24,690 nucleotides of DNA from an uncultured Christensenella sp. Its GTDB lineage: Bacteria > Bacillota > Clostridia > Christensenellales > Borkfalkiaceae. Positions 18,601-24,690 of the stretch are shown here, piece by piece (position 1 is the first letter of the stretch; the number at the start of each line of letters is the position of its first letter). The notes below the pieces were generated by a model. That model was given only the letters and a program-made list of their open reading frames with translations. It searched no databases and was not told the DNA's origin. Made by a program: the position numbers and the translations under genes. The stretch lies in contig CAJTVA010000021.1 in assembly GCA_910579585.1 (NCBI GenBank), positions 1-24,690 on the forward strand, written 5' to 3'.

Positions 18601-20409
18601 TACGTCACCGATAACTTTGATTTTGCTGTTTCCACAAGGCACGAGTTCACGATTCTTCCTCAGTCTCTCAACGTTGTTTGGAGCAGAGTCGAAGTAATCT
18701 ATACGGGCTCGGAACAGCGTCCCGTTGTAAGATTTACGGACGAAGACGGTGTAACGGTCTACCTTGAAGCTGAAGAATATTCTGTTACGGGCTTCATAGG
18801 TGCAGGCGAATACACTGCCGAAATCTTCTCGCTGAACGGCAACTATACTTTCGTTAACGCGACTAGCGAATATACGATTAAGGCTGTTGAGATAACGCTT
18901 ACCTGGCTCGGTAACGACGACGGTACGTTTGTATGGGAATATGACGGTGAAAAACACGTTCCAACTGTAAGCCACGGTATAAACGGCGTGACCGTTGAAG
19001 TTATCGGCGGAGAAAGCGGCGTAGGCGTCTACACTGCCGTTGCGGTTTGCGATAACGAAAACTATGTTATTACGAACGCAACGCAAGAGTACGAAATCAA
19101 ACCTTTCGAAATTACCGTTACTTGGACGGTAGGCGACTACACATACGACGGTGAAAGTTACTTCGCACCCACGGCAAGTTACGTTGATTGGAACGGCGAC
19201 GAGCACGCGCTGACTGTAAACGGTGCGCGCACGGATGCGGGCGAATATACAGCTGAAGCGGTTCTGCCTGAAAATTGCGCGTTCAAGTTCGAAAGTGGCG
19301 AAAATGCAGGAACGCATAAGTTCGAAATTAAACGTCTTTTACTTACGGAAATCAGCTGGACGGGTAACGAGGACGGAACGTTCGTCTGGGAATTCGACGG
19401 CGAAGCACACTGTCCTGTTGCAACGGCCGGCACGGTTAAAATCGCAATTACGGGCGGCGCGGTTAACGCAGGCGAATACGTAGCTACGGCGGAACCTGCC
19501 AATTATCAAAATTACGCCTTTGCGGAGGGTGTGGAAGTTGAAAAGACTTTCAAAATCACTCCCAAGACCGTTGACGTTAAATGGTACGGCGAAAACGGCG
19601 GAGAAGACGATGATTTCATCTGGGAGTACGACGGCACGCTCCGCGTACCTGCCGCTAAGTTCGAGGACGTGGACGGGAACCTGATTTCCGTTCCTGTAAA
19701 CGGCGCGACGGCAAACTCAGGCGAGCATCAGGCAACAGCAATCGACGTGTTCAATAACTATGATTTCAGCAAACTTACCGTAAACCAGAAATTCGAGGTT
19801 ATAGGTAAAGAAATTACCACGGTTTGGAATGAGAACGGTGCGACGTTGACTGACGGAGTATACGAGTTTATATTCAACGGTAAAGCGCAACAGCCTTTGG
19901 CTTCGGCGGATGGCGTTAGCTTCGCTTATACCGTTAAGAATGCGGACGGCGCAGTAGTATCTTCCGCGATAAACGCAGGCGAATATACGGTTACGGTAGT
20001 CGCAACGAACTCCAACTACACAGTTACCGAAGAGTCGCAGACCGTACGGTTTGTAATAAAGCCCAGAACGGTTACGGTACAGTGGGGCAACGCAAACCTT
20101 TCCTACACGGGAGAGGCTCAGGCGCCCGAAGCCTGGTTTGTGGACGTGAACGGACAGAAAGTCAAACTTTCCGTCAGCGGAGCCGAAACGGAGGCGGGTG
20201 AAAGCTACTCCGCAACCGCAAGCTTTGCGACGGCCACGGACAATTACGAGCTCGACGGCGCAACCTGCCAGTTTGTCATCGCCGGCAAAGAGGGCGACGA
20301 ATGGTACTGGGATTGGGAGAGCGGCGAATGGAAAGTCGTTTCGGACGAACCCGAAAGTCCCGACCCCGCGCCCGACCCCGAGGCGCCCGACGGAACCGAA
20401 GAACCTTAA
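12661..20409 (+). CDS. Giant secreted paralogue without membrane anchor: double beta-helix plus Ig-like/MBG-type array
   Basis: A 2582-residue paralogue of the preceding gene. The signal peptide (1-43, ending TASA before Asp44) has the same layout, with Cys24 and the MAFTGLGF stretch at matching positions. Cap 1 (VTLDLNGHTLDRN) leads only about four coils; cap 2 (from about 295, LLDLNGYTINRG) leads about 19. A C-cap with FTSGYS follows (about 915-993). About 19 Ig-like modules run from residue 994 (TTITW) to about 2543; the second is the common clostridial type with TPELSVTLGGK and VNAGTA. It ends in a Trp-rich stretch (DEWYWDWESGEW) and a Pro/Asp/Glu-rich tail, with no membrane segment and no sortase motif. 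It is therefore predicted to be released or held non-covalently, possibly by partnering the anchored paralogue (inference). A strong terminator follows 10 bases after the stop. Confidence 0.88.
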   Translation: MIKSIKTKLKFTALATLVVTLLGCIVMAFTGLGFVMPPKTASADAVQNDGAAEQSSEDLVAAWNSAVESGGTFTLTEDWIAASPSSGFGTGDNFYLGGLYVPAGKSVTLDLNGHTLDRNSLRKAFDYDSDNGSSVIEVRGKLTIQDSAIGGTITGGYGNYDSAGVLYGGGVRLMDGAELILNGGTITGNGEILRGYILSGGGVSVGNRSRFEMNGGKISGNLASTGGALCVNSGAMFAMNGGTITDNTADDGFIDGVLVWDNSTLAINGGDTGLMGCHKGSPYNKNVYYVAGISSWMSIVELSLANPESQVVALLRSQWTANSTHSFGTGTGFSEGRIYIPAGANILLDLNGYTINRGLTSMIENGNVFYVKGALEITDTSISKDGKITGGNTNFRGGGIWVYDKGSLTLSGGTITGNTAGLAGGVYCADGTFIMNGGAISDNTALYEGGGAYCLKSTFIMNDGKITGNSGSYGGALHLNADTVIINGGEISGNVSTASGGGISMNGSTAFTMTGGKIFGNTASAGGGGIYATTNSVLEITGGVIGGSTEAEGNTAQQEGGGVYLIASTLIMNGGAINGNTASDGGGGISSSGCTIELNAGTISNNSGPNGGGIRLYGTMTMTGGTISGNAAGSGGGICLGSTSHLQIYGGEISDNTATNNGGGITLFNDDTFTMYGGTISGNTANSSGGGVFVNALTQTRPTMFYMYGGTISGNTAKGSGGGGGVNVNEYGSFIITDGVISGNTTPNSGGAGVCVHSEGSFTMEGGTISDNEAHGYGGALHIYPNAKVVMNGGTITGNTATGGTGGGCAYNSGNFIMNGGTITGNTATGGAGGGVDNRSTFTLNGGTISGNTASNVGGGVALNASSTFIMNGGAITGNTTTLNAGGGGVYVPSSGTFNLSGGIIVNNKAASSQCNVLLQSNTINIMGVLAFAGKNATRVGITNSSLSIFTSGYSSSGNSVSNINRFFFSDQNYALSNSSGEVTLLSSTTSAKTTITWGYRSSGSAIPVDGNYYSVEYTGASYSIELSTGSIQYAVDENGAPVSSVSKVGKYYFTVANPENYTNPTFTFEILPQNIAGAEISVVSSYIYNGNAITPELSVTLGGKRLTEGVDFTASYSNNVNAGTAKILIVGKGDYKGMAEGAFTIAKRNLNIRWGNTEAEYNGSVKSITAVVEGLLNGETVKLTLAYEQDGKTVYPVNAGEYLVRATIASDNYVLAPNADVTCKFTIKPRYISVVWSGANFVYNGEAQQPEAHYVNANGTTVNLNVAVDGSPVTVGEYTATATAARVNANYVLANTTYKYNIIKATAEIEWSDGAFTFDGEGKTPTATVTGIGGEDLSASVSLAYYKDGKLLDGAPVNVGIYVVKATLAHNDYELEAEYKFVISAAQMTVNSEYTDTVFTGEGKTPEITATFNGEELEIKVTYAVKGSSVYSEELPVNVGEYIAKITEVNGNFVDKTVSFEITKATVVIVWSLDELSVKVVSSTKTTYQWLYDGKAHAPVATATFNGVALELNVDGITELGTYTVTAALKDTRFNSNFNITNTTANVEIVRTAITDVRWYENGATEPLASGEKPSYKYIEVYGATGPKLSAYGAANLTGLNDAGESITVTVLIPLDVSYPEFVRNGFWAAREEAYGATASLSSAFAPYCDMKTTETSVEFYVTGLTVDESSADVRWVVEVGGKFIDVSEYEFIYNGAVQSPKAIVVLDADKFAADPTDLTSFAYLPVGGAMTDAGTYYAYILPCKYLIAEDNAECLFTIKPLDVTVTWQVGEYTYNGTAQAPAARVSGTGGLACKVSVAGFVNAGNHVAIAVVDKNFNIVEGATQEFTIGKLNLAADRVEWDCDESGAKREDDFFVWNYDGELHLPTATMKIRINGETVDVSLAVTGSASSVGTHYAFAILSNTDKNNSNYAFAGARARFDIVLDTISHIYWSDEDADGNIYYTYDGKPHLPTAYYMNGSTRVDLTVIGERTEAGKYVAYVTDNFDFAVSTRHEFTILPQSLNVVWSRVEVIYTGSEQRPVVRFTDEDGVTVYLEAEEYSVTGFIGAGEYTAEIFSLNGNYTFVNATSEYTIKAVEITLTWLGNDDGTFVWEYDGEKHVPTVSHGINGVTVEVIGGESGVGVYTAVAVCDNENYVITNATQEYEIKPFEITVTWTVGDYTYDGESYFAPTASYVDWNGDEHALTVNGARTDAGEYTAEAVLPENCAFKFESGENAGTHKFEIKRLLLTEISWTGNEDGTFVWEFDGEAHCPVATAGTVKIAITGGAVNAGEYVATAEPANYQNYAFAEGVEVEKTFKITPKTVDVKWYGENGGEDDDFIWEYDGTLRVPAAKFEDVDGNLISVPVNGATANSGEHQATAIDVFNNYDFSKLTVNQKFEVIGKEITTVWNENGATLTDGVYEFIFNGKAQQPLASADGVSFAYTVKNADGAVVSSAINAGEYTVTVVATNSNYTVTEESQTVRFVIKPRTVTVQWGNANLSYTGEAQAPEAWFVDVNGQKVKLSVSGAETEAGESYSATASFATATDNYELDGATCQFVIAGKEGDEWYWDWESGEWKVVSDEPESPDPAPDPEAPDGTEEP
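12829..15639 (+). repeat. Two beta-helix coil-repeat blocks of the second giant gene
   Basis: Block 1 (about 12829-13542) has only about four recognisable coils; block 2 (about 13543-15402) has about 19; the C-cap spans about 15403-15639. The arrangement cap-coils-cap-coils-C-cap is the same as in the upstream gene but coil numbers differ strongly. Confidence 0.78.
15029..15164 (+). repeat. Recent tandem coil duplication (two 55-base copies, 81-base period)
   Basis: Bases 15029-15083 and 15110-15164 match at 54 of 55 positions by eye, one 81-base (27-codon) unit apart. This is the longest near-identical repeat I find in the coil blocks and points to recent slippage or recombination adding one beta-helix coil in frame. 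Confidence 0.8.
15640..20295 (+). repeat. Array of about 19 Ig-like/MBG-type modules in the second giant gene
   Basis: Same module frame as in the upstream paralogue, 70-110 residues per module. Modules 7-19 here (residues about 1467-2543) line up in order with modules 6-18 of the upstream protein (about 1601-2750). Counterparts of the last seven upstream modules and the membrane anchor are missing. Confidence 0.7.
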
Positions 20410-20418
20410 CACAATTTA

Positions 20419-20450
20419 AAAAGCCCCGCGGCATCGGCCGCGGGGCTTTT
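20419..20450 (+). terminator. Strong intrinsic terminator after the giant genes
   Basis: AAAAGCCCCGCGGC (20419-20432) and GCCGCGGGGCTTTT (20437-20450) form a perfect 14-base stem around a four-base loop, ending in a T run. The A run on the left arm means it could also terminate minus-strand transcription. It separates the giant genes from the hydrogenase operon. Confidence 0.93.
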
Positions 20451-20516
20451 GCTAAATATTTACACAAAAAAATAATAATTCATAAGCGAAAATGGTTTTA
20501 TTTTGTCATAATACCG

Positions 20517-20525
20517 TGATATAAT
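20517..20525 (+). promoter_or_regulatory. Extended -10 promoter of the hydrogenase operon
   Basis: TGATATAAT is an exact extended -10 (TGn plus TATAAT at 20520-20525). The -35 region at normal spacing is weak (TTTATT, about 20497-20502); a TTGTCA at 20503-20508 is too close. The predicted start is near 20532, about 24 bases before the first ATG. No palindromic site resembling a Rex operator is seen. Confidence 0.65.
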
Positions 20526-20544
20526 AAGTACAGTTTTATCAATT

Positions 20545-20549
20545 AGGAG
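20545..20549 (+). promoter_or_regulatory. Ribosome binding site of hydC
   Basis: AGGAG, six bases before the ATG at 20556. Confidence 0.85.
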
Positions 20550-20555
20550 CGGATA

Positions 20556-21044
20556 ATGTCACAAAATCTTTTTGAGGGTACAAAGGAGCAGATGTCAGAG
20601 CTGTTAACCTGTATCGAAGCCCACCGCGGCGAAGCGGGCGCGCTTATGCCCGTTCTTCACGCGGCGCAGGACATATACGGCTATCTTCCCGCAGAAGTGC
20701 AGACGGTAATCGCCGAAGAGCTTAATCTTCCGCTTGCCGAGGTTTACGGCGTTGCAACTTTCTATTCGCAATTTTCGCTGAACCCCAAGGGCAAACACAA
20801 AATCAGCGTTTGCCTCGGCACTGCTTGCTACGTCAAGGGTTCGGATAAAATACTCCAAGCCATCGAGCACGAACTCCGCATTACCTGCGGCGAGTGCACG
20901 CCGGACAAGAAGTTTTCAATCGAAAGCTGCCGTTGCGTAGGCGCGTGCGGGCTTGCCCCCGTTATGATTATCGACGGGGAGGTCTACGGCAAACTTACGC
21001 CTGCGGACGTCAAAGGCATTCTCGACAAGTACATTCAGGATTGA
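20556..21044 (+). CDS. hydC: NuoE-like [2Fe-2S] subunit of NAD-linked [FeFe]-hydrogenase (HydC/HndA)
   Basis: A 162-residue protein with the layout of the 24-kDa complex I family: a helical N-terminal part (MPVLHAAQDIYGYLP, 31-45; YGVATFYSQF, 64-73) and a thioredoxin-like [2Fe-2S] fold. The four expected cluster ligands are present as C-x4-C (Cys86, Cys91) and C-x3-C (Cys127, Cys131, in RCVGACG). The length is typical. In electron-bifurcating hydrogenases this subunit joins the NuoF-like subunit in electron transfer near the flavin/NADH site. It is the first gene of a tight three-gene operon; its stop is eight bases from the next start. The context of hydB and hydA separates it from true respiratory complex I, whose other genes are absent here. 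The protein is expected to be cytoplasmic. Confidence 0.93.
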   Translation: MSQNLFEGTKEQMSELLTCIEAHRGEAGALMPVLHAAQDIYGYLPAEVQTVIAEELNLPLAEVYGVATFYSQFSLNPKGKHKISVCLGTACYVKGSDKILQAIEHELRITCGECTPDKKFSIESCRCVGACGLAPVMIIDGEVYGKLTPADVKGILDKYIQD

Positions 21045-21052
21045 GGTGGAAT

Positions 21053-22945
<1,893 letters not shown>

Positions 22946-22947
22946 AG

Positions 22948-22954
22948 GGGAGGC
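22948..22954 (+). promoter_or_regulatory. Ribosome binding site of hydA
   Basis: GGGAGG-type site within bases 22947-22953, ending about four bases before the ATG at 22958 in the 12-base gap after hydB. Confidence 0.8.
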
Positions 22955-22957
22955 TGT

Positions 22958-24682
22958 ATGGAAAAACTTATTAATTTGAAAATAAACGGCGTACCCGTAA
23001 GCGTGCCCGAAGGTTCAACTATTTTACAGGCGGCAAAGCTCGCCAACGTAAGAATCCCCACCCTCTGCTATTTAAAAGACGTGCAGTGCGTCGGCTCGTG
23101 CCGCCTCTGCCTTGTTGAAGCAACGGGCGCAAGGGGGCTTGTTGCGGCGTGCGTTTATCCCGCTTCCGAGGGAATGGAAGTCCGCACGAACACCCCGCGC
23201 GTAAGAAAATCGCGCAAGACCACAATCGAGCTTATCCTGTCCACGCATAAGAAAAAGTGTTTAAGTTGCGTCCGCTCTATGAATTGCGAACTTCAGAAGC
23301 TTGCTTTGGAATACAACGCGGAAGAGGACAGATTCGGCACCGACCACGACTTAAAGCCTATCGACGATTTGTCGGCTTCGGTAGTGCGCGATAACTCAAA
23401 GTGCATAATGTGTACACGTTGCGTTGCCGCGTGCGAAAAGCAGACCATAGGCGCGATAGGCCCCAAAATGCGCGGCTACGCAAAAGTTATCGGCTCGCCG
23501 TACGACGTTTCGCTTGCCTTTACGCCTTGCGTTAACTGCGGTCAGTGCGTCGTTGCCTGCCCAGTCGGCGCGCTTTACGAAAAATCGGCTGTCGCAGACG
23601 TCTGGGGCTCGATAGTAGACCCCGAGAAAGAGGTCGTGTTCTTCACCGCGCCGTCCGTGCGCGCAACGCTCGGCGAAGCGTTCGGCTTGCCCGCGGGCAC
23701 CAACGTAGAGGGCAAGATGGTCACGGCGATAAAACAGCTCGGCGACGTCAAGTGCTTCAATATGGACGTAACCGCCGACCTCACTATTATGGAGGAAGCG
23801 ACCGAGCTTTTAACAAGGTTAAAGACGGGCAAACCCACGCCTATGTTCACAAGCTGTTGCCCCGGCTGGGTCAAGTTCGCGGAGCATTACTATCCCGAAC
23901 TTTTGCCCAATATCTCGACTTGCAAATCCCCGCAGGAGATGTTCTCTGCGCTCTTAAAAACGTATTACTGCGAAAAGAACGGCATAGACCCGAAAAACCT
24001 CTACGTTGTTTCGGTCATACCCTGCACGGCTAAGAAGTTCGAGGTCACGCGCGACGAGCTCGGTCACTATACGGACGCGGCGCTCACCACGCGCGAGCTT
24101 GCAAAAATGATTAAGGAAGCGGGCGTCGACTTTGCAAACCTGCCCGACGGCGAATTCGACTCGCCTTTCGGCGCGGCTTCGGGCGCAGGCGCAATCTTCG
24201 GCGCGACGGGCGGCGTAATGGAAGCGGCGCTACGTACCGCGGCGGTCAAGCTCGGCGGCAAGGGCGCGCCTTTGGAATTTAAAGAAGTGCGAGGCACCGA
24301 GGGCGTTAAAGAAGCGGAGTATACCGTCGGCAAAACCACCGTCAAGGTTGCTGTTGCAAGCGGGCTCGGCAACGCAAGAAAAGTCATCGAAGCTATTAAA
24401 AGCGGCGAAAAGAATTATACTTTCGTCGAAATTATGGCTTGCCCCGGCGGCTGTATCAACGGCGGCGGTCAGCCCTATATCCACGACGAGGTGCGCAACA
24501 ATATCGACTTAAAGGCAGTCCGCGCACAGGCGCTGTACGACTACGACAAGGAAAGCAAAGTGCGTTGCTCGCATGAAACACCTGCTGTCGAAACGCTGTA
24601 TAAGGAGTTCTTCGGCGAACCCAACTCTCACAAGGCACACGAATTGTTACATACAACCTATCAACACAGAGAAAAGTATTAA
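22958..24682 (+). CDS. hydA: [FeFe]-hydrogenase catalytic subunit of NAD-linked/bifurcating type (HydA/HndD)
   Basis: A 574-residue protein that reduces protons to H2 or oxidises H2. N-terminal electron relay: [2Fe-2S] (Cys37, 48, 51, 65), a His-ligated [4Fe-4S] (His97, Cys101, 104, 110) and two ferredoxin [4Fe-4S] motifs (Cys149/152/155/159 and Cys191/194/197/201). H-cluster motifs: TSCCPGW (298-304), PCTAKKFE (355-362) and MACPGGCINGGGQP (493-506), giving ligands Cys301, 356, 495 and 499. Proton-path residues matching Clostridium pasteurianum CpI are kept: Cys300, Glu280, Glu283, Ser320. Two differences from CpI as I recall it are Ile354 in place of the Met before PCT, and Ala406 where CpI has Glu in its GEYSGAG loop. 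There is no extra C-terminal [2Fe-2S] domain as in Thermotoga HydA. Last gene of hydC-hydB-hydA; the maturases HydEFG would be encoded elsewhere. Confidence 0.95.
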   Translation: MEKLINLKINGVPVSVPEGSTILQAAKLANVRIPTLCYLKDVQCVGSCRLCLVEATGARGLVAACVYPASEGMEVRTNTPRVRKSRKTTIELILSTHKKKCLSCVRSMNCELQKLALEYNAEEDRFGTDHDLKPIDDLSASVVRDNSKCIMCTRCVAACEKQTIGAIGPKMRGYAKVIGSPYDVSLAFTPCVNCGQCVVACPVGALYEKSAVADVWGSIVDPEKEVVFFTAPSVRATLGEAFGLPAGTNVEGKMVTAIKQLGDVKCFNMDVTADLTIMEEATELLTRLKTGKPTPMFTSCCPGWVKFAEHYYPELLPNISTCKSPQEMFSALLKTYYCEKNGIDPKNLYVVSVIPCTAKKFEVTRDELGHYTDAALTTRELAKMIKEAGVDFANLPDGEFDSPFGAASGAGAIFGATGGVMEAALRTAAVKLGGKGAPLEFKEVRGTEGVKEAEYTVGKTTVKVAVASGLGNARKVIEAIKSGEKNYTFVEIMACPGGCINGGGQPYIHDEVRNNIDLKAVRAQALYDYDKESKVRCSHETPAVETLYKEFFGEPNSHKAHELLHTTYQHREKY

Positions 24683-24690
24683 CATATAAT

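Noticed and set aside
20451..20555. Rex-type redox operator upstream of hydC
   Set aside because: No TTGTTAA-type inverted repeat is present; only partial A/T-rich similarity.
20894..21052. N-terminal extension of hydB starting inside hydC
   Set aside because: The extension is an out-of-frame reading of hydC's conserved cluster region; the ATG at 21053 has a proper ribosome binding site and gives the normal HydB N-terminus.

Overview
The window reads as a chromosomal segment from an anaerobic, Gram-positive-type bacterium, most likely an uncultured gut-type Clostridia member. Three things point there: a cytoplasmic trimeric [FeFe]-hydrogenase of the NAD-linked type, strong GGAGG-like ribosome binding sites, and exported proteins with a C-terminal membrane segment but no outer-membrane hardware. 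The exact lineage is inference only. All five genes beyond the first, and the first itself, lie on the + strand.

Region 1 (35-1543) is a neurotransmitter:sodium symporter family transporter, probably for an amino acid. Region 2 (1544-2017) is a 474-base gap without a convincing gene. It holds a good promoter (TTGTAA-17-TATACT, 1679-1707), a run of inverted repeats that can pair in mutually exclusive ways, an intrinsic terminator (1875-1905), a second GC-rich hairpin (1925-1961) and then the ribosome binding site of the next gene. It looks like an attenuator-type leader or a small RNA.

Region 3 (2018-20409) is dominated by two giant tandem paralogues of 3523 and 2582 residues. Each has a long signal peptide, two capped right-handed parallel beta-helix blocks built from about 25-30-residue coils, a conserved C-terminal helix cap, and a long array of Ig-like, MBG-type modules (about 25 and 19 by eye). 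The first ends in a transmembrane anchor with a basic stop-transfer and an acidic cytoplasmic tail. The second has no anchor and ends in a Trp-rich then Pro/Asp/Glu-rich tail. Thirteen consecutive Ig-like modules appear to correspond in the same order between the two, so the pair arose by whole-gene duplication. A perfect intrinsic terminator (20419-20450) closes this unit.

Region 4 (20510-24690) is a tight operon, hydC-hydB-hydA, with its own extended -10 promoter. It encodes a NuoE-like subunit, a NuoF-like flavin/NADH subunit with extra ferredoxin clusters, and an [FeFe]-hydrogenase catalytic subunit. Together they would couple NADH and reduced ferredoxin to H2 formation, or run in reverse, as in electron-bifurcating HydABC or Hnd-type enzymes. 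Hydrogenase maturation genes are not in the window.

The most interesting unexplained parts are the switch-like leader RNA before the giant surface-protein genes and the anchored/unanchored giant paralogue pair itself.
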